Below, one piece after another: positions 18,488 through 26,792 of a stretch of 64,000 nucleotides of DNA. Position 1 is the stretch's first letter; every line of letters begins with the position of its first letter. A program made the position numbers and the translations under genes. The DNA is taken from positions 1 to 64,000 of the forward strand of contig JANQQU010000084.1 in assembly GCA_028284905.1 (NCBI GenBank), read 5' to 3'. The notes under the pieces are model-generated. The model saw nothing but the letters and a program-made list of their open reading frames with translations. It had not been told where the DNA came from and ran no database searches. The stretch is from Calditrichia bacterium (GTDB taxonomy: Bacteria; Calditrichota; Calditrichia; RBG-13-44-9; J075).

Positions 18488-20179
18488 ATGCATTATGCCG
18501 GAAATAAGAAAATGAAGCGAATGAATTTACAACGTTCTCCCAGAATCCTCCACCTGTTAATACCCACCCTGCTATTGATTTCCAGCTTTGTAGCCGGTCA
18601 GGTCGTTTATGAGCCTTTGCATCGCGATGTTTATGACTATTTATCCCGCCTCAGCCAAAAAGGTGTTATCGAATACAACGATATTATCAAGCCGTTGTCC
18701 CGGCAGTATATCGCTGGAAAATTAACAGAAATTTCCGGGCAGGTTGATCAATTAAATACGCTGGAAAAACAGGAACTGGCTTTTTTTCAGCAAGAATTTT
18801 ATCATGAGCTTAATCCGGTGAATCCTTCCGAAGAAAGCCGTTATAGCTTCCTGGGAAAAGATGCCGCGGAGCGCTATCGCCTTTTTTCCTATCGCAGTGA
18901 ATTATTGGATTTGAACCTGAGCCCGATCTACGGTCTGGTAAACGGCCGCAACGATGGTGAGAGTGAAAGCGCCCGCTGGAATGGTGCATATCTTTACGGA
19001 CGCCTGGGAGAAAATATTGGCTTCAGCTTCGATTTCCGCGATAATCTCCAAAAAGGAAAAAACCTGGATATTGATAAAGCCTTTTCCCCGGAAACCGGCG
19101 TCGATGCAGAATTCTTTCCGGAGCGGGATGCCATCGAGTTCAGTGAGGTCCATACTACACTCGCTTATAACTGGACCTGGGGAAGTATCGCCTGGGGGAA
19201 GGATTTTCTTAATTGGGGACAGGCAGAAAGCGGGCAGATTGTACTTTCTTCCAAAGCGCCATCTTTTCCTTTTATCCGATTGGATTTACAGCCGGCAAAG
19301 TGGCTGCACTTCAATTATTTTCACGGTTGGTTAATCTCGAATGTTGTCGACTCCAGCCAGGTGTTTCCCAGCCTGATCGCGGGCAATAACAGTTTTAAAA
19401 ACCGGGAAAAATATTTAGCCTCGCATACGGTAACGCTGACACCAAAGCGGGGGTTGGATATCTCCCTGGGCGAATCGATCGTTTATAGCGATCAATTAGA
19501 AATCGCCTATCTGATGCCGTTAATGTTCTTCCGCCTGGCCGATCATTATCTCTCCAGCAGGCAAAATAGTGCCGGCAGCAATGCCCAGCTTTTTGCTGCA
19601 CTCAGTTCCCGGAATCATATTCCCAATACGCATCTGCATTTTACACTTTTTATTGATGATCTCTCGATTGCGAAAATCTTTGACGACGAGAACCATATTA
19701 ATCATGTCGCAGCGACATTCGGCGCTTCAGTAACAGATTTGCTTATCCCGAACCTCACGGTTTCAGGAGAATACACCCGCATTAATCCATTCGTTTACAA
19801 GCACTTTATTCCCACCGAATTATATACCAGCTCCAGCTATGGGATGGGCCATTGGATGGGCCATAATAGTGATTTACTGTACGGAAAATTGAACTACCGG
19901 ATTCGCCGCGGATTGCAAGTAAGCGCCTGGGGACAAAAAGTACGTAAAGGGGGAGAGGGAGAAGTGGTCGATCAATATCGATGGCCTCATAAACCATTTT
20001 TGTTCGGACTGAATGACCGGTTTAACGAATGGGGCGGCGAAGTTTCGTATGAGTTGACTCATGAACTCTTCCTCGGGGCAGAATTTCGGCGCCAAACGAT
20101 TAACCGGGAACAAGCCGAAGGACCCGCGCTGGAAACCAACAACAACCGGTTTTTCTTCTCTCTTTATTATGGGCGATAG
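18488..20179 (+). CDS. Wzi-like capsule assembly outer-membrane protein
   Basis: A 563-residue exported protein. After a basic start, a hydrophobic segment ending FVAGQ acts as signal peptide. A short helical part (about residues 40-110) precedes a long region of alternating beta strands that ends in FFFSLYYGR, as expected of an outer-membrane barrel. The WGKDFLNWGQ and YLMPLMFFR segments suggest the capsule-assembly Wzi family, which holds polysaccharide at the surface. The ATG at 18488 is chosen, with GGAG 11 bases upstream. An open frame back to 18371 begins inside the preceding terminator and is rejected. Confidence 0.68.
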   Translation: MHYAGNKKMKRMNLQRSPRILHLLIPTLLLISSFVAGQVVYEPLHRDVYDYLSRLSQKGVIEYNDIIKPLSRQYIAGKLTEISGQVDQLNTLEKQELAFFQQEFYHELNPVNPSEESRYSFLGKDAAERYRLFSYRSELLDLNLSPIYGLVNGRNDGESESARWNGAYLYGRLGENIGFSFDFRDNLQKGKNLDIDKAFSPETGVDAEFFPERDAIEFSEVHTTLAYNWTWGSIAWGKDFLNWGQAESGQIVLSSKAPSFPFIRLDLQPAKWLHFNYFHGWLISNVVDSSQVFPSLIAGNNSFKNREKYLASHTVTLTPKRGLDISLGESIVYSDQLEIAYLMPLMFFRLADHYLSSRQNSAGSNAQLFAALSSRNHIPNTHLHFTLFIDDLSIAKIFDDENHINHVAATFGASVTDLLIPNLTVSGEYTRINPFVYKHFIPTELYTSSSYGMGHWMGHNSDLLYGKLNYRIRRGLQVSAWGQKVRKGGEGEVVDQYRWPHKPFLFGLNDRFNEWGGEVSYELTHELFLGAEFRRQTINREQAEGPALETNNNRFFFSLYYGR

Positions 20180-20191
20180 CTAAAAGAAATA

Positions 20192-20269
20192 TCCAATATT
20201 GAATATCCAATGATCAATGCTAAAGTGATAACAAGAACTGTACTTGGGAATTGGACATTGAATATTGGA
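20192..20269. repeat. Intergenic inverted repeat with TCCAAT units (copy 1)
   Basis: The arm at 20192-20211 (TCCAATATTGAATATCCAAT) is complementary at 18 of 20 positions to 20250-20269 (ATTGGACATTGAATATTGGA). Each arm repeats the TCCAAT/ATTGGA unit. The spacer is 38 bases. A related copy lies at 58734-58804, with the 12-mer AATTGGACATTG in common. There is no T-run, so it is not a standard terminator. Confidence 0.75.
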
Positions 20270-20309
20270 CATTGAAAATTGATGTTTGTTAAATTGCGGC
20301 AGCCAATCC

Positions 20310-22820
20310 ATGAAATTATTTAGTGTGTTGATAATATCTTTAGCGATTTCCCTGCTGGCGGTAAAGCTTACCCGCCAATGGGCGATTCGTTTGCAGATCG
20401 GCGCACTGCCCACCGCTCGTAAAATTCATGAATCATTTATTCCGGTCCTGGGGGGCATTGGTATTTTTTGTGGCCTGGCTGGGGGAATGTTAGCCGCAGA
20501 ATTGCTCGGTGTTCTGCCTGCGAATGCCTGGGGAAAACATCTCCATTTCTGGGTTGGATTGCTGCTGATTACTGCTGTCGGATTAATCGATGATATTCGC
20601 GGTATTCATCACCTGCAGAAATTCGCCGGAGAATTAATCGCGGCAATCCTCGCTGTTGCTGGCGGATGCATCATCGAAGCTTTTTTTAGTCCTACCGGTA
20701 CTGCCCTTAATCTTGGTTGGTTTAGTTATCCATTTACAGTGTTGTGGATTATGTTTATCATCAATGCGGTGAATCTGCTTGATGGCCTGGATGGTCTTGC
20801 CAGCGGCATCAGCCTGATTACAGCCTGCGGATTTTTGGTTATTGCCGCACTGGGCGGCCTTTCCTATTGGGTTGTTTTACCCATCGCCCTGATAGGTGGT
20901 CTACTGGGTTTTCTTCGCTATAATTATCGCCCGGCGTCAATTTTTATGGGAGATGTCGGCAGCTTGATGCTCGGTTATATTCTCGCCTGCCTGTCCATCG
21001 AAGTTTTAAAAGTTGCCGGTAGTCATCGGGTTTATTTTCTGGCTTCGCTGGTGATGTTAGGAATGCCGGTAACCGATACCCTGATTTCTTTCTTCCGTCG
21101 AATGGGACGGGGAGACCATCCCTTTAAACCGGATCGCGAGCACATTCATCATCGCCTTTTAAAACTGGGATTATCTCATCTGGATTCTGTCTGGATGATG
21201 TATTATTTCACGGCCCTTTTTGTTGCCCTGGCCATCCTGATGGTTACATACCAGGAATTTTTTGGCATTCTTCTTTTTGTTGTCGCCCTTTCTTTCTCAT
21301 TGTTTTGGGCCTGGCGACTGGGTTATTTGGAAACCCGCAAGGTGGTTAGCTTCGGCGTTAACGAATTGGAAACCCGGGCAGCAATTCGTCCGCAAATCCA
21401 TGCCGATTCGGTTTGGCACAAAATTGCGATTCTTTGTGGGGATATAATCTCCATAAATTTTGCAATGTATCTTACCTGGTGGTTTAAATTTCAATCTGGG
21501 ATGATTAATCCGCTCACCATAAAATCGCTGCAGGATTATTTTACCGCGCCGGTCTGGCTGGTTTTTACCGGCGCCTGGCTAATTCTTTTTTGGCTGAATG
21601 GATTATATCGGATGACCTGGGACGTCTCCCGCTATGATAAAATTCTCCGGGTCAGTAAGATTATTTCATTCGGGATTTTCTTTATCCTCATCCTGATGAA
21701 CATTGACTTATTGATGAACAGCAATGCTATTGAAAGAACGATGTTCAATAGCAATCAAATATCTACCCTGGCGTTTTACTGGGTGATTATGTGTATCGCG
21801 GTGAATGCTGCCCGTATGCTGATTATTATCGTCGAGAAGAAATATCATCTCTTCGAATATTCTTTTAAAAACACCCTGGTAATTGGCACTACCCGCCAGG
21901 CGAAAAATATTATTCGGGATATCGAAAAAAATCCCCATATGCTCCATAAGATTGTTGGTGTGGTCGATCGGAAAGCCAAGTGCGAAACGTTTGAGAATTA
22001 TCCACTGCTGGGGGACTATAATGATTTACCAAAATTGATTTATGAGCATAAAATCGAAGAGATCATTATTGCGATCCGGGATACTGCCCGGGAAGATCTG
22101 CTCAATATTATCGGGGTCTGCGATCGTTTGCAGGTGGTCATAAAGACCTTGCCTTCTTTGCAGAGTATTTTTGCCGGTAAATCTCCCGAGCTCGCCGGTT
22201 ATTCCCTGGTGCGGGCCTTCCCGGAAAAAATGATGCTGTGGCAGTGGGGAATTAAGCGCTTGATTGATATCTCTTTTGCCGTAATTTGTTTGCTGCTTAC
22301 ATTGCCTTTCTGGCTGACACTGGCATTGATTGTTCGTTACAATTTCCGGGAAAGCATTATCGTTAAAACGCCAATTATGGGGAAAAATGGCCGGGTGTTC
22401 AATATGTACCTTTTTCGTCTGGATAAGAATACTGCCGAGACTCCGAACGCCTATCACGGCGAACTACCGCCGGGGAAACTGACGCCGTTGGGCAACTTTC
22501 TCTACAAAACGCATATTTACAAATTTCCACAGCTTTTTAACATTCTGCGTGGGGATATGAGTTTAGTTGGCCCCCGCCCGGAATCGTTGGAATGGTATCG
22601 TAAACATCAGAATCATTTCCGCTTTCTGCATCGGCGGGTAACGGTTCGCCCCGGCATAACCGGAATGGCACAATTCAAATATCGCTACGAAGAATCCCAG
22701 AAAAAATTGCAGGAACGAGTGCGGTCAGATGTCTTCTATGGAGAAAACATCACCCTTAGCCTGGACCTGCGGATAATTATCAGAAGCCTTTTTTTGCTAT
22801 TTAAAAACGCATCAGCATGA
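20310..22820 (+). CDS. WecA/TagO-type initiating transferase fused to a degenerate WbaP-like module
   Basis: An 836-residue inner-membrane fusion. Residues ~1-340 are a polytopic polyprenyl-phosphate HexNAc-1-phosphate transferase with all expected motifs: LIDDIRG, NLLDGLDGLASG, FMGDVGS and REHIHHRLL. A second part follows with about four membrane helices (~370-510), a Rossmann domain (NTLVIGTTRQAKNIIRDIE, ~530 on) and a bacterial sugar-transferase domain (KRLIDISFAV to the end) that keeps GDMSLVGPRPE. In that last domain the catalytic region reads FNMYLFRLDKNT (697-708), without the Asp-Glu dyad of KFRTMxxDE, and DELPQ is replaced by YKFPQ (737-741). The N-terminal domain therefore probably starts glycan synthesis. 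The ATG at 20310 is used; a TTG at 20286 is less likely. Confidence 0.82.
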   Translation: MKLFSVLIISLAISLLAVKLTRQWAIRLQIGALPTARKIHESFIPVLGGIGIFCGLAGGMLAAELLGVLPANAWGKHLHFWVGLLLITAVGLIDDIRGIHHLQKFAGELIAAILAVAGGCIIEAFFSPTGTALNLGWFSYPFTVLWIMFIINAVNLLDGLDGLASGISLITACGFLVIAALGGLSYWVVLPIALIGGLLGFLRYNYRPASIFMGDVGSLMLGYILACLSIEVLKVAGSHRVYFLASLVMLGMPVTDTLISFFRRMGRGDHPFKPDREHIHHRLLKLGLSHLDSVWMMYYFTALFVALAILMVTYQEFFGILLFVVALSFSLFWAWRLGYLETRKVVSFGVNELETRAAIRPQIHADSVWHKIAILCGDIISINFAMYLTWWFKFQSGMINPLTIKSLQDYFTAPVWLVFTGAWLILFWLNGLYRMTWDVSRYDKILRVSKIISFGIFFILILMNIDLLMNSNAIERTMFNSNQISTLAFYWVIMCIAVNAARMLIIIVEKKYHLFEYSFKNTLVIGTTRQAKNIIRDIEKNPHMLHKIVGVVDRKAKCETFENYPLLGDYNDLPKLIYEHKIEEIIIAIRDTAREDLLNIIGVCDRLQVVIKTLPSLQSIFAGKSPELAGYSLVRAFPEKMMLWQWGIKRLIDISFAVICLLLTLPFWLTLALIVRYNFRESIIVKTPIMGKNGRVFNMYLFRLDKNTAETPNAYHGELPPGKLTPLGNFLYKTHIYKFPQLFNILRGDMSLVGPRPESLEWYRKHQNHFRFLHRRVTVRPGITGMAQFKYRYEESQKKLQERVRSDVFYGENITLSLDLRIIIRSLFLLFKNASA

Positions 22821-24913
22821 AAAAAATACCGGACATATCAGTTGTCATCGTTAACTATAACGTCAAGGAATATCTTGACCAGGCGTTGCTCTCATTGCAG
22901 CGGGCGTTAAAAGATATTTCCCACGAAATCTTCGTTGTCGATAACGCCTCCGTGGATAATAGCGTGCCGCATATCCGCCAGCACTTTCCCGATGTAACAT
23001 TGATTGCCAGCGAAGAGAATCTTGGATTCGGAAAGGCAAATAACATCGCCCTGGAAAAAGTGCGCGGAGAGTTCGTGGTGTTGATTAATCCCGATACGGT
23101 TGTCCAGGAAGATACTTTCGAAAAACTGCTGACGTTTTTTCGGGAGACCCCGGACGCCGGTGCAGCGACCTGTAAAATCCTCAATCCGGACGGATCATTT
23201 GCAGTGGATTGCCGCCATAGCATTCCCACACCGATGATCGCCCTCTGGAAAGTGTTGGGACTCAGCAAGCTTTTCCCCCGCAGTAAAACCTTTGCACAAT
23301 ACAATCTTACCTATCTCGATACAGAGAAAACCTACACCGTTCCGGCGATCTCCGGATCGTTTATGATGATCAAAAAATCTGTGCTGGACGCCATCGGCCA
23401 CTTTGACGAACGTTTTTTCATGTATTGTGAAGATATCGATTTATGCCATCGCATTAATCTGGGTGGTTTTAAAATATTCTATGTGCCTACTACTCAAATT
23501 ATTCATTACAAGGGGGAAAGCACCAAGAAGAACAATCTGGATTATGTCATCACGTTTAATAAGGCGCTCTATCAGTTTTTCGAAAAGCATTACGCATCAA
23601 AGACCCTGTTTGTCTTTCGCTGGATTATCGTTCTGGGGATTGTGGCTCGTGGCGTGTTTATCTATCTACGGAATTTTTTGAATCAGCACTTTGCCCAAAT
23701 CCTCGATACGCTCATTTTAAACGTGGCAATTATTGTTGCTTTCATGATTCGCCTCTCTTTTAAGGACGGCTTTTCCTGGTATACTTTTTTTCATTCAGAC
23801 GGAATCATCAACCTGATATCAATTGGGATATTTTGGATAAATGCTTATTATCTTGAGGTTTATCCTCATCATCGCTTTTCTATTCAGGGAATCATAAAAG
23901 CAAATGTTCTCACTTTTTTATTGCTGGCAGCGCTAACCTTTTTTCTGAAGCAGTTTGCTTTTTCCCGAATGGTAGTTCTCATGGCAGCATTTTTCTCTCC
24001 GTTGTTGATGATGGGCTGGCGCAGCGTGCTGAAGCGCTATCACCGTGGCGATCATTCGGCCTGGGGGAAAGATCTCTTTACAAAGCCGACCCTGATTGTC
24101 GGTAACGACAGTAGTGTGGCCGCACTATTTGAAAAGATTCGCGATATGAAAGATATGAGCTACGAATTGCTTGGCGTTGTTACGATTGACGGTGATGAAA
24201 GTGCCTTCGATAATCGCCATATTCCAGTGTTGGGCAGCCTGGAACATCTGGGGGAATTGATTGGCATTCACAAAGTTCGACAAGTGATTTTTTCCTCAGA
24301 AACCCTCAGTTATGAGCAAATTCTGAAAACGATGAGCGATTTGGGAATGCCGGCACTGGAATACAAAATTGCCCCTTCGAATCTGGAAGTAATGATTGGT
24401 AAATCAACAATTGATCGCTTAACCGACTATCCGCTTCTCGATATTGAATATGCGATTGGAAAACCGTTTAATCGTTTTGTTAAGCGAGGATTTGATATCT
24501 TTCTGGGCATATTTCTTTTCATTATCTTACTGCCGGTAGCTGTCCCGCTTTATTTACTTAACTTTAAGAAGTTGCAAAAGTTAACCATTATTGGTAAAAA
24601 ACAGCAGAATTTCACCTTGAAGCAGTTGGGCAGCTTACGTCCCAAAAAGCTGTTGAATTTCTGGTTGTTCCTTCGTGAAATTATCCGCGGAAATGTCTCA
24701 TTTGTCGGTGCGCCTTTGCTGGAAAGTAGTAATCCTTCTCAAAGCGAGACCGATTATTGGTATCAGCCGGGCATAACCGGACTGGTGCAAATTAACCGAA
24801 AAAAAATTATTGCGCCGAACGATATGGAAAAATACCACATCTTTTATCTGAAGAACCAATCACTGATGCTCGATCTGGAAATACTTATAAAATCTTTCTT
24901 TAACCTGCTTTAA
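22817..24913 (+). CDS. GT2 glycosyltransferase fused to a degenerate WbaP-like membrane module
   Basis: A 698-residue protein. Residues ~1-260 form a GT2 glycosyltransferase: VVIVNYN, NPDTVV (DxD-like) and FFMYCEDIDLCHR, resembling rhamnosyltransferases. After it come about four to five membrane helices (~265-400), a Rossmann domain (PTLIVGNDSSVAALF, ~425 on), then a reduced sugar-transferase-like tail. KRGFDIFLGIF, GNVSFVGAPLL and PGITGLVQI survive, but the KFRTM-DE segment and DELPQ are missing. It overlaps the preceding gene by ATGA and has the same tail architecture, so the two proteins probably work as a pair. It likely adds the second or a later sugar to the lipid carrier. Confidence 0.8.
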   Translation: MKKIPDISVVIVNYNVKEYLDQALLSLQRALKDISHEIFVVDNASVDNSVPHIRQHFPDVTLIASEENLGFGKANNIALEKVRGEFVVLINPDTVVQEDTFEKLLTFFRETPDAGAATCKILNPDGSFAVDCRHSIPTPMIALWKVLGLSKLFPRSKTFAQYNLTYLDTEKTYTVPAISGSFMMIKKSVLDAIGHFDERFFMYCEDIDLCHRINLGGFKIFYVPTTQIIHYKGESTKKNNLDYVITFNKALYQFFEKHYASKTLFVFRWIIVLGIVARGVFIYLRNFLNQHFAQILDTLILNVAIIVAFMIRLSFKDGFSWYTFFHSDGIINLISIGIFWINAYYLEVYPHHRFSIQGIIKANVLTFLLLAALTFFLKQFAFSRMVVLMAAFFSPLLMMGWRSVLKRYHRGDHSAWGKDLFTKPTLIVGNDSSVAALFEKIRDMKDMSYELLGVVTIDGDESAFDNRHIPVLGSLEHLGELIGIHKVRQVIFSSETLSYEQILKTMSDLGMPALEYKIAPSNLEVMIGKSTIDRLTDYPLLDIEYAIGKPFNRFVKRGFDIFLGIFLFIILLPVAVPLYLLNFKKLQKLTIIGKKQQNFTLKQLGSLRPKKLLNFWLFLREIIRGNVSFVGAPLLESSNPSQSETDYWYQPGITGLVQINRKKIIAPNDMEKYHIFYLKNQSLMLDLEILIKSFFNLL

Positions 24914-25069
24914 TAATCTCTTCTTATAATACGTTTGAACTGGCGTAGATAATTGGAAATCAGCCTTCATTAAAAACACTCCCTTTCAGAGTAATCGGCA
25001 ATTGTTAATTGACCCTCAAGTCAGTTATGTCTACCACTATAAATACGGCACCAGAAGGGAATTTTCGGC

Positions 25070-25098
25070 TTGCATTTTCAAGGCGGAGCCGATATATT
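25070..25098 (+). promoter_or_regulatory. Candidate promoter before the TPR lipoprotein
   Basis: TTGCAT (25070-25075), a 17-base spacer and TATATT (25093-25098) lie in the 231-base gap after the exopolysaccharide locus. A perfect palindrome GTATAACTTATAC (25119-25131) follows just downstream, between this site and the gene, where a repressor could bind. Low certainty. Confidence 0.35.
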
Positions 25099-25144
25099 TA
25101 GCCGCTATTGAACAATAAGTATAACTTATACAGGGTAGAAGCAT

Positions 25145-25561
25145 ATGAAGTCTAAACTTCTGATAATTTCCGGAATTTTTTTCCTGGCTGCTTTATTATC
25201 TTGCGAGCAGAAAATGGGCGAAAAAGAGTATTTTGATATGGCCCAACAATATATGGAACAGCAAAATTGGGATAAAGCTGCAGAATATTTTGAGAAAACA
25301 TACGGCGAATTCCCCGATGGTTTGTTCTCCTCCAAATCCCTCTTTATGATCGGATATATTAATGCCAACCATCTGAAAAATTTTGATAAAGCACGGAAGT
25401 TCTATCAGGAATTTGTCGATAAGTATCCTGATCATGATTTAGCTAATGATGCTAAATACGAGCTGGAGCACATGGGGAAAAGTGCTGATGAATTACCATT
25501 TTTGAAAGACTCCAATGGCACTGAGGGTGAAACTACTTCCCAGACCGTTTCCGAAAAATAA
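25145..25561 (+). CDS. Small TPR lipoprotein, BamD/YbgF-like
   Basis: A 138-residue lipoprotein. The signal peptide ends with the lipobox LLSC, so the mature protein begins at Cys20. Two tetratricopeptide-like helical pairs follow (AQQYMEQQNWDKAAEYFEK and the matching FDKARKFYQEFVDKYPDH), with the aromatic and PD pattern of BamD/CpoB-type outer-membrane lipoproteins. At about half the size of BamD it is probably not the essential Bam subunit. It forms its own unit, with a terminator right after it. The partner is unknown. Confidence 0.75.
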   Translation: MKSKLLIISGIFFLAALLSCEQKMGEKEYFDMAQQYMEQQNWDKAAEYFEKTYGEFPDGLFSSKSLFMIGYINANHLKNFDKARKFYQEFVDKYPDHDLANDAKYELEHMGKSADELPFLKDSNGTEGETTSQTVSEK

Positions 25562-25583
25562 TCACCAAATATATTTTATACAC

Positions 25584-25614
25584 AGGGGTGTAGTTGTCGA
25601 CTTCACCCCTTTTT
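25584..25614 (+). terminator. Rho-independent terminator
   Basis: AGGGGTG (25584-25590) pairs with CACCCCT (25604-25610), followed by a TTTTATTTT tract. It lies 22 bases after the TPR lipoprotein stop. Confidence 0.85.
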
Positions 25615-25776
25615 ATTTTAGTCCGTATCCCTTTCAGAAGCACAGAAGACAATTGAAGTGTCTTGAAATAAACTGCTTGCGAAAATCAATGGTTGAAAAA
25701 GAACTATTTTGTGAATAGATCTGTCTTAGTGAATATCATTGAAATTTATTCGGCTTGCTTTTGGGAAGGATGAAGA

Positions 25777-26778
25777 TTGGCCAGAACCTGTAATCGTCGT
25801 GTAAAGATCAGACAAAACAAACGTGTACAGACAATGAGGAATTTAAAAGCGCATGTAATATCGGTAACGCTGCTGTTGATTTTATCCGGCGTAATGAGTG
25901 GGCAGACCAATGATAGTCTGCAAACAGAAGCGTCCTTAATCCCCCCTGTTTTAGAACTCCGAACATATGTTGAAGAAAGCGAAGTGCCGCAGAACCGGCA
26001 GGTGGTTTATCATCTGGAGCTGTCCTGGGTAGGGGATATGCGGCGATTCCAGATTATGCAAATCCCTCAGCCGGAGTTAACCAATTTGTTGTTGGAATCC
26101 AGCAGTGCCTCGAACAAAAGAGAGATTCTCGAGAGTGGGGAGTATCGTTGCATTAAAACATCAACCTATCGCTTTAATCCGGTCGATATTGGTATGGCCT
26201 ACATTAGTGCGATGGAAATTAAATACCAGGATACCGTTAGCGGAGATGTTGACGCACTTTTTTCGCAACGATTATCGGTTAAGGTCATTGACCCTATAGC
26301 AGAGGGCGGTGCCGGACTAAACGCGCTGATATATATTATTCTGCTGGCAATATTTACTGCTGCCGTTGTTTACTTCATTATTCTGTTTATCAAAAGACGA
26401 AGAGAGGTAAAAACCGCGCCAGAACCGATGATATCCCGGGCAGAAATCTTTCATCAGAAGTTAGCGCAGGAAGTGGATCCGAAGGGAACAAATCTGCCGG
26501 AGATGACCGATTTAATGTCCCGGATCTTTCGCGATTATCTATCCGAGGCATTTCAGGTGCCGACGACGGAATCCAATACCGCCAGAATTTTGACGCAATT
26601 AAAGGATGAGGGAATCGAGGAAGTAAATCTGCAAAAAATTGAAGAACTTTTTAGCAAATTAGATGTAATAAAGTTTGCCGGTGGTACTGTAAACCCCGCT
26701 GAATTTTCTATGATGTATGGTATCGTAGAAAATTTTCTTTTTGAAAGGAAAAAACTAGAAGACGCTGAAAATGCATAG
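25777..26778 (+). CDS. BatD-like single-span membrane protein, first gene of the bat operon
   Basis: A 333-residue protein with a signal sequence (VTLLLILSGVMSGQ), a periplasmic beta-rich domain of about 130 residues, one membrane helix (ALIYIILLAIFTAAVVYFII, near 182-205) and a cytoplasmic helical domain. The cytoplasmic part (MSRIFRDYLSEAF, TARILTQL, LDVIKFAGG) resembles the tail of BatD and DUF4381-type proteins and recurs in the protein at 29792. The TTG at 25777 has AAGGA six bases upstream but gives a long basic leader. The ATG at 25834 gives a normal signal peptide but no ribosome site. It stands 14 bases before moxR. Confidence 0.65.
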   Translation: MARTCNRRVKIRQNKRVQTMRNLKAHVISVTLLLILSGVMSGQTNDSLQTEASLIPPVLELRTYVEESEVPQNRQVVYHLELSWVGDMRRFQIMQIPQPELTNLLLESSSASNKREILESGEYRCIKTSTYRFNPVDIGMAYISAMEIKYQDTVSGDVDALFSQRLSVKVIDPIAEGGAGLNALIYIILLAIFTAAVVYFIILFIKRRREVKTAPEPMISRAEIFHQKLAQEVDPKGTNLPEMTDLMSRIFRDYLSEAFQVPTTESNTARILTQLKDEGIEEVNLQKIEELFSKLDVIKFAGGTVNPAEFSMMYGIVENFLFERKKLEDAENA

Positions 26779-26792
26779 TCGAAGGAGAAATG

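Noticed and set aside
24914-25144. Possible small RNA or gene in the gap after the exopolysaccharide locus
   Set aside because: No open frame with a ribosome site and no strong terminator pair were found; only the candidate promoter and palindrome are supported.
25647-25665. AAGACA...TGTCTT hairpin before the first bat gene
   Set aside because: A short stem without a T-run or any repeat elsewhere in the window; could be chance.
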